DNA of 64,000 nt from Thermoactinospora rubra (GTDB lineage Bacteria; Actinomycetota; Actinomycetes; Streptosporangiales; Streptosporangiaceae): assembly GCF_002093975.1 (NCBI RefSeq), contig NZ_KZ084326.1, forward strand, positions 62,001 through 126,000, written 5' to 3'. The first letter of the stretch is position 1. Every line of letters begins with the position of its first letter. A model generated the notes under the pieces. It saw nothing but the letters and a program-made list of their open reading frames with translations. It ran no database searches and was not told the DNA's origin. Positions 43,771 through 54,724 of this stretch are shown here, one piece after another. The translations under genes and the position numbers were made by a program.

Positions 43771-45156
43771 TCACGTACGGTAAACGTTCACCCCGTCGAC
43801 GTCGTCCTTGGACAACCGGCGCATCAGGTAGAGCCCTTCGAGGGCGAACTCCAGCGCGGCGGCGGCGTGGCCGGGGGACTCCTCCTCGATGCCCAGCCGC
43901 GACATGATCTTCGCCAGGCCGGGGACCGGCCCCATGCGGCGCAGCAGCTCGGCGCCCGGCACGAGGTCGCCGGACTCCACCTGGTTGCCGTCGGCGAACT
44001 TGTCGGTGAGCGGCGACAGGTCCATGCCGCCCAGCCGGCTCCTGAACGTCTCGGCGACGGCCCGCCGCAGCAGGTGGGCCAGCACCTCCAGCTCCCTGCC
44101 CTCCTCGCTGACCTCGAACTCCACCTTGCCGCGCAGGCTGGGGACCACCGACGGCAGGTCGCACACCCGGGTCACGGGCCGCTCCTCGCCGGTCAGCGCG
44201 GCACGCCGTACGGCGGAGGCCGCGGCGGTCTCGGTGGCGGCGATGGAGAAGCGGGCCGACACCCCCGAGCGCGCGTCGACGGCCGTGGACTCGCGCACCA
44301 GGCGGGTGAAGCGCGCGATCACCTCCAGCAGGTGCTCGGGCACGTCCGCGCCGATGTCGGCGTGGGACTCCTGGCGGATCAGCGTGAGCTCGTCCTCGAT
44401 CGTGCGCGGGTAGTGGGTGCGGATCTCCGCGCCGAAGCGGTCCTTGAGCGGGGTGATGATCCGGCCGCGGTTGGTGTAGTCCTCGGGGTTGGCGCTGGCG
44501 ATCAGCAGGATGTCGAGCGGCAGGCGCAGGTTGTAGCCGCGGACCTGGATGTCGCGCTCCTCCAGCACGTTCAGCAGCGACACCTGGATGCGCTCGGCCA
44601 GGTCGGGCAGCTCGTTGACCGAGAAGACGCCGCGGTTGGTGCGCGGGACCAGCCCGTAGTGGACGGTCTCCGGGTCGCCCAGCGTGCGCCCCTCGGCGAT
44701 CTTGATGGGGTCGACGTCACCGATCAGGTCGCCGACCGAGGTGTCGGGCGTGGCCAGCTTCTCGCCGTAGCGGTCCTCCCGGTGCTTCCAGGCGACGGGC
44801 AGCTCCTCGCCCAGCTCGGCCGCCATCCGCCGGCAGCGCACGCAGACCGGCGTGTACGGGTGATCGTTGATCTCGCAGCCCTCGACCACCGGCGTCCACT
44901 CGTCCAGCAGGCCGGCGACGGTGCGGATGAGCCGGGTCTTGCCCTGGCCGCGCTCGCCGAGCAGGACCACGTCGTGCCCGGCCAGCAGCGCGCGCTCCAG
45001 GTGGGGCAGGACCGAGTCGTCGAAGCCCACGATGCCGGGGAATCGAGGCTCGCCCGCGCGAAGCCTGGCCAGGAGGTTCTCGCGGATCTCCGCCTTGACG
45101 GTGCGGTGACGGTGGCCGCTTTCGCGCAATTCGCGGAGGGTACGTGGCTGCTGCAC
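43771..45156 (-). CDS. MoxR-like AAA+ ATPase (magnesium-chelatase type)
   Basis: A 461-residue AAA+ ATPase. Walker A is VVLLGERGQGKTRLIRT near residue 65; an insertion with Cys residues CEINDHPYTPVCVRC may bind zinc; Walker B region is GVFSVNELPDLAERIQ; sensor 1 in IASANPEDYTNRG and an arginine finger in the following loop. The C-terminal part is helical. Related proteins are known in actinobacteria together with a VWA partner. The start is probably GTG 45156, since homologues begin near here; ATG 45192 (12 codons longer) is possible. Divergent from the FIST gene. Confidence 0.85.
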   Translation of the reverse strand: MQQPRTLRELRESGHRHRTVKAEIRENLLARLRAGEPRFPGIVGFDDSVLPHLERALLAGHDVVLLGERGQGKTRLIRTVAGLLDEWTPVVEGCEINDHPYTPVCVRCRRMAAELGEELPVAWKHREDRYGEKLATPDTSVGDLIGDVDPIKIAEGRTLGDPETVHYGLVPRTNRGVFSVNELPDLAERIQVSLLNVLEERDIQVRGYNLRLPLDILLIASANPEDYTNRGRIITPLKDRFGAEIRTHYPRTIEDELTLIRQESHADIGADVPEHLLEVIARFTRLVRESTAVDARSGVSARFSIAATETAAASAVRRAALTGEERPVTRVCDLPSVVPSLRGKVEFEVSEEGRELEVLAHLLRRAVAETFRSRLGGMDLSPLTDKFADGNQVESGDLVPGAELLRRMGPVPGLAKIMSRLGIEEESPGHAAAALEFALEGLYLMRRLSKDDVDGVNVYRT

Positions 45157-45260
45157 GAAACCGAGACTACGTTGCCGCGCCGGAGTTCGCATCGCTCGGT
45201 GAATTCGGATCTTGACGATTTCATGCGAGTGCTTCTCCCCGTTATGGGGAGATAGGCAGT

Positions 45261-46427
45261 GTGTCAGTGTTGACGAGCCGCTTCGCCGACGGCTTGGCCG
45301 TGGGTACGGATCTGGTGATCGCGGCGGAGTCCGCGGTACGCCAGGCCACGTCACGGCTCAGCGGGCCGGCTGATCTGATCTGCTTCTTCGTCTGCGGCGA
45401 GGACCCCGACGACGTCACCCGCGCGGGGCTGCGCGCCATGGACATGGCCGAGGGCGCCCACGTGATCGGCTGCAGCGCCACGGGGGTGATCGGCGGCGGC
45501 CGAGGCGTCGAGCTCACCCCGTCCGTCAGCGCGTGGGCCGCCACGCTGGACGCGGGGCTCACCACCTTCGCCCTGGAGACGCTGGCCGCCGAGGACCGGT
45601 TCGTGGTCGTCGGGCTGCCCGAACGCCGCCCGGACGACCGCGTGGCCATCCTGCTGGCCGACCCCTACAGCTTCCCCGCCGACGCCTTCGTCGAGCGGTC
45701 GGCCGAGGTGCTGGGCGACCTGCCGCTGATCGGCGGGCTGGCCAACGGGCTGCGCGGGCGCGGGTCCGTCCGGCTGTTCGCCGACGGCGTCGTCCACACC
45801 GAGGGCGCCATCGGGGTGATGATCAGCGGTGCGGTGAACGTCAGCACCGTGGTCAGCCAGGGCTGCCGGCCCATCGGCCCGTCGATGGCGGTGACCATGG
45901 CCGAGGACAACCTGCTGCTGGAGCTGGCCGGGCAGCCCGCGCTGGCCCGCCTGGAGGACATCGTCAGCGACCTGGACGAGGAGGACCGCGAGCTGGTGGC
46001 CTCCGGGCTGCAGATCGGCGTGGCGATGGACGAGTACGCCGAACGCCACGAGCGCGGCGACTTCCTCATCCGCGGCGTGCTCGGCATCGACCCCGAGCGC
46101 GAGGCGGTGGCCATCGGTGACGTGGTCGAGATCGGCAGGACCGTCCGCTTCCAGGTGCGCGACGCGCGCACCGCCGACGAGGACCTGCACCACCTGCTGG
46201 AATCCCACGTCCGCGAGCTGGGCCGGGTGGACGGCGCGCTGCTGTTCTCCTGCAACGGGCGCGGCTCGGCGATGTTCGGCACGCCCGACCACGACGCGGC
46301 GGCCGTGCGGGCGGCCCTCGGGCCGGTGGGCGTCGCGGGCTTCTTCGCGGCCGGGGAGGTCGGCCCCGTGGGCGGCGTGAACCACGTGCACGGCTTCACC
46401 GCCTCGGTGCTGGTGTTCTCCTCCTGA
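45261..46427 (+). CDS. FIST-domain sensory protein
   Basis: A 388-residue protein made of the FIST N-terminal domain (SRFADGLAVGTDLVIAAESA, CSATGVIGGGRGVE) and the FIST C-terminal domain (VESHVRELGRVDGALLFSCN, GRGSAMFGTPDHDA, GFFAAGEVGPVGG). FIST domains are thought to bind small ligands such as amino acids and usually occur in signalling proteins; here the pair is not fused to an output domain. GTG 45261 has GGGGAG nine bases upstream. Divergent from the MoxR-like ATPase with a 104-base gap, so the two may share control. Confidence 0.88.
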   Translation: MSVLTSRFADGLAVGTDLVIAAESAVRQATSRLSGPADLICFFVCGEDPDDVTRAGLRAMDMAEGAHVIGCSATGVIGGGRGVELTPSVSAWAATLDAGLTTFALETLAAEDRFVVVGLPERRPDDRVAILLADPYSFPADAFVERSAEVLGDLPLIGGLANGLRGRGSVRLFADGVVHTEGAIGVMISGAVNVSTVVSQGCRPIGPSMAVTMAEDNLLLELAGQPALARLEDIVSDLDEEDRELVASGLQIGVAMDEYAERHERGDFLIRGVLGIDPEREAVAIGDVVEIGRTVRFQVRDARTADEDLHHLLESHVRELGRVDGALLFSCNGRGSAMFGTPDHDAAAVRAALGPVGVAGFFAAGEVGPVGGVNHVHGFTASVLVFSS

Positions 46428-46437
46428 CCTGCCGGCC

Positions 46438-47847
<1,410 letters not shown>

Positions 47848-47892
47848 GGAACCAGAAGACTACGCCACGTCACCAGCGGTTTCGGCCGAAAC

Positions 47893-47926
47893 GGCGACCC
47901 GCGGACGGCGAGGTCCGCGGGTCGCC
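47893..47926 (-). terminator. 14-bp hairpin terminator after hppD
   Basis: GGCGACCCGCGGAC-GGCGAG-GTCCGCGGGTCGCC, a perfect stem 19 bases after the hppD stop; next in the direction of transcription is GTTTCGGCC. Confidence 0.85.
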
Positions 47927-47944
47927 CTGTTCGCTACAGGTTCA

Positions 47945-49123
<1,179 letters not shown>

Positions 49124-49151
49124 TTAACCCTTGGATGGCCCGGGAAACGCC

Positions 49152-49673
49152 GTGACTATTGACCAGCTCGACGCCGACCTCATCGCCCTGCTGAAGAAGG
49201 AGCCCCGGCTGGGCGTGCTGGAGTGCTCCCGCCGCCTCGGCGTCGCGCGGGGCACCGTCCAGGCGCGCCTGGACCGCATGATCGCGCGCGGTGTGATCAT
49301 GGGGTTCGGGCCGGACGTGTCCCCCGCGGCGCTCGGCTACGCCGTGACCGCCTTCGTCACGCTGGAGATCAGGCAGATCGCCGGGCACGACCCGGTGACC
49401 GAGGGCCTGGCCCGCATCCCCGAGGTGCTGGAGGTGCACACCATCACCGGCGGCGCCGACCTGCTGTGCCGGGTCGTGGCCCGCTCCAACGCCGACCTGC
49501 AGCGGGTCATCGACCAGATCGTCGAGGTCAAGGGCGTGGTGCGCACCTCCTCCACCATCGCGCTGGACACGCCCGTGCCGTACCGGGTGCTGCCTCTGGT
49601 CGCGGACGTGCCGCGGCACCGCCAGGGGGACGCGCGACGCGGCGGGAGCGGGCCCCAGCGCGGCGTGACCTAA
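49152..49673 (+). CDS. Lrp/AsnC-family regulator
   Basis: A 173-residue Lrp-type regulator. The helix-turn-helix is LGVLECSRRLGVARGTVQAR, and the ligand-binding RAM domain contains GYAVTAFVTLEIRQIAGHD and HTITGGADLLCRVVARSNAD. Divergence from hppD suggests control of tyrosine/phenylalanine breakdown, a known pairing in actinobacteria. GTG 49152 is chosen because the product then begins with the conserved TIDQLDADLIALL; ATG 49131 seven codons earlier is possible. Confidence 0.9.
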   Translation: MTIDQLDADLIALLKKEPRLGVLECSRRLGVARGTVQARLDRMIARGVIMGFGPDVSPAALGYAVTAFVTLEIRQIAGHDPVTEGLARIPEVLEVHTITGGADLLCRVVARSNADLQRVIDQIVEVKGVVRTSSTIALDTPVPYRVLPLVADVPRHRQGDARRGGSGPQRGVT

Positions 49674-49736
49674 AGCATCGTTACCTGTCGTTTATCCTTG
49701 GCCTTCGCCTGACACACAGCGATCGGGGGGTTGCGC

Positions 49737-51818
49737 GTGCGGCTGCCAAAACGGCGGGTTGTCCGTTGGTCACTCATCATCGCGGGCGCCGGGCTGATCG
49801 CCGCGATCGGCCTGTTCGCGATGGCGTGGGCGATGACGCCGATCCCGGACAGCTCCAAGAAGGAGGCCACCGCCCAGGGCTCGGTGATCTACTACCGCGA
49901 CGGCAAGACGGTCCTGGCCAGGCAGGGCGTCAACCGCAAGAACGTCCCGCTGTCGGCCGTGCCGGGACACGTGCGCGCCGCCGTGATCGCCGCCGAGAAC
50001 CGCTCCTTCTACTCCGACAGCGGCGTGTCCGTCCGGGGCACCGCCCGCGCTCTGTGGTCCACGCTCACCGGGCACCAGCTCCAGGGCGGCTCCACCATCA
50101 CCCAGCAGATGGTCCGCAACTACTACAGCGGCCTGAGCCAGGAGCGCTCGGTCGTCAGGAAGATCAAGGAGATCTTGATCGCGTTGAAGGTCGACCAGTC
50201 CAAGTCCAAGGACTGGGTGCTGGAGCAGTACCTCAACACGATCTACTTCGGCCGCGGCGCCAACGGCGTCCAGGCGGCCGCGCAGGCGTACTTCGGCAAG
50301 GACGTCGGCGAGCTGACCGTCGCCGAGGGCGCCTACCTGGCCGCCGTCATCCAGCAGCCCAGCCGCTTCGCCGACCCGCGGGGCGCCGGGCTGCAGGCGG
50401 CGCGGGATCGGTGGAAGTCGGTCGTCGACGCCATGGTGCAGATTGGGGCGCTCAGCCCCGAGGAGGCGGCCCGGCAGGCCTTCCCGGCGCTCGCCAAGCC
50501 CAAGAAGCCCTTCGGGCTCAAGGGCCAGGCGCAGTACATGGTCGACCAGGTGCGCGCCGAGCTCAACCGGCGCGGCTACTCCGACGAGGCCATCAACGGC
50601 GGCGGACTGAAGATCGTCACGACGTTCGACAAGTCGCTGATGGCCGCCGCCGAGCGGGCCGTGAAGGCGGTGCTGCCCGAGGACACGCCCAAGCAGGTCC
50701 GCGCCGGGCTGGCCGCCGTCGACCCGGCCACCGGCGAGGTCGTCGCCTTCTACGGCGGGCGCGAGAAGGTCAGCCAGTACGACAACGCCTTCTCGGCCAA
50801 GGTGCAGGCCGGGTCCACGTTCAAGGCGTACACGCTGGCCGCGGCGCTGGACGACGGCTTCGAGCTGTCCTCGCGGGCCGACGGCAACTCGCCCATGCGG
50901 GTGGCCAGCAAGCCGATCAAGAACTCCGGCGGCGTCTCCTACGGGCACGTCGACCTCGTCACCGCCATGCAGCACTCGGTCAACACCGCCTTCGTCGATC
51001 TCGGCCGGCAGGTGGGGCTGGACAAGGTCGTCAAGGTCGCCGAGGCCGCGGGCATCCCGGCCGGGCAGCTGGAGCCGCACGCCAAGGCGGCCACGCTCCC
51101 GCTCGGCGTGGCGTCGGTCAGCGCGGTGCAGAACGCCTCCGGCTTCGGGGCCTTCGCCAACGGCGGCGTCCACGTCGAGGCGCACGTGGTCAAGTCGGTC
51201 ACCGGGGCCGACGGGAGGAAGAACGTCGTAGCGCCGGTGAGCACCACGGTGGTGTCGAAGCAGGCGGCCGCGGACACCACGTACGCCTTGCAGCAGGTCG
51301 TCAGGGGCGGCACGGGCACCGCGGCGCGGCTGTGGGACCGGCCGGTGGCGGGCAAGACAGGGACCACGGACGGGTCAGCGGCGGCGTGGTTCGTGGGGTA
51401 CACGCCGCAGCTGTCCACGGCGGTGAACCTGTTCCGCGACGACAACGAGACGGTGGTCGTCGGGGGGAGCGCGCAGTACGGCGGGCAGCTGCCGGCGCAG
51501 ATCTGGCGGGCGTTCATGACCGAGGCTATGGAGGGCGAGCCGGTCGTCGAGTTCCCGGAGCCGTCGGACTACGGGTACAGCTACGACTACGACCCGGTGG
51601 AGGAGGAGCCGCGGCAGGAGGAGGAGCCCCAGGACTGGGAGGACTTCGCCGAGGACTTCGGGCCCGAGGAGGGGCTGCCGGAGGTCACGGAGACGACGCC
51701 CATCACGCCGCCGACGGAGCAGCCGGAGACCACGGGCGAGCCGGAGCAGTCGCAGGAGGTCGTCCGCCCCACCGAGCCGCCCTCGACCGAGGCCGACTCT
51801 CCGGAGCCGACCCGGTGA
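49737..51818 (+). CDS. Class A penicillin-binding protein (transglycosylase/transpeptidase)
   Basis: A 693-residue bifunctional cell-wall synthase with a membrane anchor (WSLIIAGAGLIAAIGLFAM). The GT51 domain (about 60-230) shows AAENRSFYSDSGVSVRG in the position of the catalytic EDxxFxxHxG motif (the second acid is replaced by Asn) and GGSTITQQMVRNYYSG. The transpeptidase has SxxK in QAGSTFKAYTLA (Ser about 360), SVN in MQHSVNTAF and KTGT at about 539. The last 90 residues are acidic and Pro/Thr-rich, probably an extracellular tail. GTG 49737 has GGGGGG six bases upstream; TTG two codons earlier would overlap it. Confidence 0.93.
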   Translation: MRLPKRRVVRWSLIIAGAGLIAAIGLFAMAWAMTPIPDSSKKEATAQGSVIYYRDGKTVLARQGVNRKNVPLSAVPGHVRAAVIAAENRSFYSDSGVSVRGTARALWSTLTGHQLQGGSTITQQMVRNYYSGLSQERSVVRKIKEILIALKVDQSKSKDWVLEQYLNTIYFGRGANGVQAAAQAYFGKDVGELTVAEGAYLAAVIQQPSRFADPRGAGLQAARDRWKSVVDAMVQIGALSPEEAARQAFPALAKPKKPFGLKGQAQYMVDQVRAELNRRGYSDEAINGGGLKIVTTFDKSLMAAAERAVKAVLPEDTPKQVRAGLAAVDPATGEVVAFYGGREKVSQYDNAFSAKVQAGSTFKAYTLAAALDDGFELSSRADGNSPMRVASKPIKNSGGVSYGHVDLVTAMQHSVNTAFVDLGRQVGLDKVVKVAEAAGIPAGQLEPHAKAATLPLGVASVSAVQNASGFGAFANGGVHVEAHVVKSVTGADGRKNVVAPVSTTVVSKQAAADTTYALQQVVRGGTGTAARLWDRPVAGKTGTTDGSAAAWFVGYTPQLSTAVNLFRDDNETVVVGGSAQYGGQLPAQIWRAFMTEAMEGEPVVEFPEPSDYGYSYDYDPVEEEPRQEEEPQDWEDFAEDFGPEEGLPEVTETTPITPPTEQPETTGEPEQSQEVVRPTEPPSTEADSPEPTR

Positions 51819-51861
51819 CGGGCTTCCCCTCGCCGTATCCCCCTCCCGCCGCCTTTCCACG

Positions 51862-51911
51862 CCCCGCCGTACGGGGTTGAGGACCAAGGGGAGAGGGGTG
51901 GTACGGCGGGG
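51862..51911. terminator. Bidirectional terminator between PBP and DUF255 genes
   Basis: CCCCGCCGTAC pairs with GTACGGCGGGG across a 28-base loop in the gap between two convergent genes. Confidence 0.65.
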
Positions 51912-51918
51912 CGGTGCG

Positions 51919-53874
51919 TCAGGGGTGGGACAGTTCGGCGCGCAGGGCCTCGGGGGAGGTCACCGGCAGGCGGCACGCGAAGTTGCGGCACACGTACGCC
52001 GCCGGAGCGCCGTCGACCAGTCCACGGCCCTCCAGCAGCGGCACCTCGCCGTTCCCCGACCCGTCCCCGAGGGCGACGACCAGGGGCGTGTCCGCCAGCA
52101 GGGCGGCCCTGTGGAGCGCGCGCGTGCGCGGGTCGTCCGGCGGCCCCACCACGGCCACCTCCACCGGCCCCGCCAGCGCCGCCTGCGCGACCGCCAGCCC
52201 CCACCCGGCGAACCGCGCGTGCCCCCGGGCCAGCACCGACACCGTGCCCAGCGCCGCCTCCGCCGCCTCCCGGTGCCGTGAGGAGCCCGTCAGCGCCGCG
52301 TACGACAGCAGCGCCCCCGCCGCCGCGAACTGCCCGGACGGCGTGGCGTTGTCCGTGGGGTCCTGCGGCCGCTGGAACAGCCGCTCGGCGTCGTCGGCCG
52401 TGTCGTAGAAGCCGCCCGACCCGTCCGCGAAGCGCGTCAGGACCGTCTCCAGCAGGGTCCCGGCCAGCGTGAACCACCGGCTCTCGCCCGTCACCCCGTA
52501 CAGGGCGACGAGCCCCTCGGCCAGGTCCGCGTAGTCCTCCAGCACGCCCGCGTTGCTCCCCGCGCGCCCGTCCCGCGACGTGCGCAGCAGCCGCCCGCCG
52601 TCGACGTGGGCCTCGGCCAGCAGCCGCGCCGCCGAGGAGGCCGCCTCCACCAGGGCGGGCCGTTCGAACACCGCCCCGGCCTCCGCGAGCGCGGCGATGG
52701 CCAGGCCGTTCCAGGCGGCGACCACCTTGTCGTCGCGGCCGGGCCGTACCCGCCGCTCGCGCGCCTCGAACAGGGCCCGCCGCACCCGCTGGAACCGGTC
52801 GGCGTCGCCGGGGTCGGACAGCAGCTGGAGCACCGAGGTGCCGTGCTCGAAGGTGCCCGTCACCTCGAAGACCTCCGCCGCCCACGCCCCGTCGTCCTCG
52901 CCCAGCACCTCTGCCAGCCGGCCGGGAGTCCAGACGTAGAACCTGCCCTCCTCGCCCTCGCTGTCGGCGTCGAGCGCGGAGGCGAAGCCGCCCTCCGGGG
53001 TGCGCATCTCGCGCAGCAGCCAGTCGGCCGTCTCCAGCGCCACGCGCCGCCCCAGCGGCGAGCCCGTGGCCTTCCACCAGTGCGTGTACACGCGCAGCAG
53101 CAGCGCGTTGTCGTACAGCATCTTCTCGAAGTGCGGCACCACCCACGAGCCGTCCACGCTGTAGCGGGCGAAGCCGCCGCCCAGCTGGTCGTAGATGCCG
53201 CCGCGCGCCATCCGCTCCAGGGTCAGCCCGGCCATCTCGCGCTCGCCGTACCGCAGCAGGAACTCCAGCACCATCGACGGCGGGAACTTCGGCGCCTCGC
53301 CGAAGCCGCCGTTGGCGGGGTCGAAGCTCTGGCGCAGGTTGTCCACGGCCAGCGCCAGCGTCTCGGCGGTCGGCAGCGGCCCCTTGGGGAAGGCGCCGTG
53401 CCGGGTGAGCGCCTCGACGACCTTGGCGCCCTGGCGCAGGACGTTCGCCCGGTCGCTCGTCCACGTGTTGTGGACGGCGAGCAGCAGGCGCTGGAACTGC
53501 TCGCGCGGGAAGTAGGTGCCGCAGTAGAACGGGTGTCCCTCGGGCGTGGCGAACACGGTCATCGGCCAGCCGCCGTGCTGGGTCATCGCCTGGGTGGCGT
53601 TCATGTAGACGGCGTCGACGTCGGGCCGTTCCTCGCGGTCGACCTTGACGTTGACGAAGTAGGAGTTCATCAGCGCCGCGGTGTCGGGATCCTCGAAGGA
53701 CTCGTGGGCCATGACGTGACACCAGTGACATGCCGAATAGCCGACGCTGATCAGGAGGGGCACGTCCCGGCGTTTGGCCGCGTCGAACGCCTCCTGTCCC
53801 CATTCGTACCAGTCGACCGGGTTGTCGGCGTGCTGGAGCAGGTAGGGCGAGGTGGCGTTGGCGAGCCGGTTCAC
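51919..53874 (-). CDS. DUF255 thioredoxin-domain protein (YyaL/SSP411 type), 5' end rebuilt
   Basis: A 651-residue protein. The N-terminal domain is a thioredoxin-like DUF255 with [16 protein letters not shown] (Cys 49 and 52) and the cis-proline region [13 protein letters not shown]; the rest is a six-hairpin glycosidase-like barrel ([44 protein letters not shown]). Function is not established. The gene starts at GTG 53874, where AGGA lies eight bases upstream, directly after a toxin-antitoxin-like pair in the same direction (12-base gap). Codons 46-52 use T/A-ending synonyms, unlike the rest, and codons 1-52 are duplicated at 54506-54660. See the findings. Confidence 0.9.
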   Translation of the reverse strand: MNRLANATSPYLLQHADNPVDWYEWGQEAFDAAKRRDVPLLISVGYSACHWCHVMAHESFEDPDTAALMNSYFVNVKVDREERPDVDAVYMNATQAMTQHGGWPMTVFATPEGHPFYCGTYFPREQFQRLLLAVHNTWTSDRANVLRQGAKVVEALTRHGAFPKGPLPTAETLALAVDNLRQSFDPANGGFGEAPKFPPSMVLEFLLRYGEREMAGLTLERMARGGIYDQLGGGFARYSVDGSWVVPHFEKMLYDNALLLRVYTHWWKATGSPLGRRVALETADWLLREMRTPEGGFASALDADSEGEEGRFYVWTPGRLAEVLGEDDGAWAAEVFEVTGTFEHGTSVLQLLSDPGDADRFQRVRRALFEARERRVRPGRDDKVVAAWNGLAIAALAEAGAVFERPALVEAASSAARLLAEAHVDGGRLLRTSRDGRAGSNAGVLEDYADLAEGLVALYGVTGESRWFTLAGTLLETVLTRFADGSGGFYDTADDAERLFQRPQDPTDNATPSGQFAAAGALLSYAALTGSSRHREAAEAALGTVSVLARGHARFAGWGLAVAQAALAGPVEVAVVGPPDDPRTRALHRAALLADTPLVVALGDGSGNGEVPLLEGRGLVDGAPAAYVCRNFACRLPVTSPEALRAELSHP

Positions 53875-53881
53875 ATACCCA
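53720..53881. repeat. Direct repeat copy A (162 bp, joined to DUF255 gene body)
   Basis: Contains seven bases of leader and codons 1-51 plus two bases of codon 52. It matches copy B at all but three positions; the three differences, plus one just outside in codon 52, are third-position synonymous changes in codons 46, 48, 49 and 52. Confidence 0.95.
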
Positions 53882-53886
53882 TCCTG

Positions 53887-54159
53887 TCAGAACAGGATAA
53901 TTCGGGTCAGTATCACCTGGTGATCTTTACGGCTCACCCTGTATTCGGCGATGCCATACCCCTTCGGAATGAGGATCTCGCGCCAGTCAGGATCGGCGCC
54001 TACCTGCTCGCTACCCGGGAGCCATGGGTCCTCGCAGATGGCGACCGTAAGGGCGACCACGGTCGAGAAGACCTCGGCCGAGACCGCTGGATCGGCGAGG
54101 GTCTCTGCCACGATCTCGGAGGGAACGACTGGCCACAGGTCGTCGCCATCTCCGTTCAC
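53887..54159 (-). CDS. Putative toxin of a type II-like TA pair
   Basis: A 90-residue protein. Its C-terminal third (WREILIPKGYG, AEYRVSRKDHQVILTRI) resembles the core beta strands of RelE/ParE-fold toxins. The N-terminal part is helical and acidic. It starts at GTG 54159, overlapping the stop of the upstream antitoxin-like gene (GTGA), and ends 12 bases before the DUF255 start. Assignment is by size, pairing and weak pattern only; another small regulator pair is possible. Base composition is lower in GC than the neighbours, which fits acquisition. Confidence 0.5.
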   Translation of the reverse strand: MNGDGDDLWPVVPSEIVAETLADPAVSAEVFSTVVALTVAICEDPWLPGSEQVGADPDWREILIPKGYGIAEYRVSRKDHQVILTRIILF

Positions 54160-54440
54160 TGGCTTACGCGCTCCTGTCGTCGGCGGGCGATCTCATCCAT
54201 CGTGGTGGTAGGCAGAGTGCCCTTCTCCGCGGCGGCGCGGACCCTGTCACGCTCGGGATCGGCGTCGAGCATCGCGCGGCCCCACCAGGCATTCAGGACA
54301 CCGTCCAACTCCGGACCCTGCTGGGCTCCGAGGACTTCGGCGAAGAACTGGGCACGGCGGGCACCACGCAGCGCGTCGGCTATGCCGCCGATCGTCCTCG
54401 GCACTCTTGCCTGATCTGTATGGACGGGCTGGACGCTCAT
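54156..54440 (-). CDS. Putative antitoxin of a type II-like TA pair
   Basis: A 94-residue helical protein with ADALRGARRAQFFAEVLGAQ and VLNAWWGRAMLDADPERDRV in the middle and a basic tail TTTMDEIARRRQERVSQ. Upstream position, size and four-base overlap with the next gene follow the antitoxin-toxin order. No DNA-binding motif is clear. ATG 54440 has AAGG about eight bases upstream. A longer in-frame start at 54488 is less likely. The family is not known to me. Confidence 0.5.
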   Translation of the reverse strand: MSVQPVHTDQARVPRTIGGIADALRGARRAQFFAEVLGAQQGPELDGVLNAWWGRAMLDADPERDRVRAAAEKGTLPTTTMDEIARRRQERVSQ

Positions 54441-54462
54441 GGACACCGCCTTTCCTCGTGTC

Positions 54463-54660
54463 TCAGAGTACGACGGACTGCCGAACACTCGCAGGAATGT
54501 CGGAGCACCAGTGGCACGCCGAGTAGCCGACGCTGATCAGGAGGGGCACGTCCCGGCGTTTGGCCGCGTCGAACGCCTCCTGTCCCCATTCGTACCAGTC
54601 GACCGGGTTGTCGGCGTGCTGGAGCAGGTAGGGCGAGGTGGCGTTGGCGAGCCGGTTCAC
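54463..54660 (-). pseudogene. Orphan 5' fragment of the DUF255 gene (copy B)
   Basis: From GTG 54660 the first 52 residues are identical in protein sequence to the DUF255 gene (ending SACHWC), then 13 unrelated residues ([13 protein letters not shown]) lead to a stop. The -10-like TAGAGT at 54667-54672 sits seven bases before the GTG, as in leaderless actinobacterial promoters, so this is probably the native 5' end, cut off by the inserted cassette. It cannot be functional. Confidence 0.9.
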
Positions 54661-54667
54661 ATACCCA
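54506..54667. repeat. Direct repeat copy B (162 bp, native promoter side)
   Basis: Partner of 53720-53881, 786 bases away. Uses the GC-ending codons TAC, GCG, TGC, TGC at codons 46, 48, 49 and 52, the usual codons of the resident genes. Confidence 0.95.
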
Positions 54668-54724
54668 CTCTAGGCGCGTCCACGGCAGGTGTCGGCGGGC
54701 CCGCGAAGGCGTAGGTTACCGAGA

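Noticed and set aside
53887..54440. A homing endonuclease or intein as the inserted cassette
   Set aside because: Neither small protein shows LAGLIDADG, HNH or GIY-YIG motifs, and there are no splice junctions; TA-like is the better reading.
54463..54660. A second functional DUF255 gene
   Set aside because: Only the first 52 codons are present, followed by a stop after unrelated residues.
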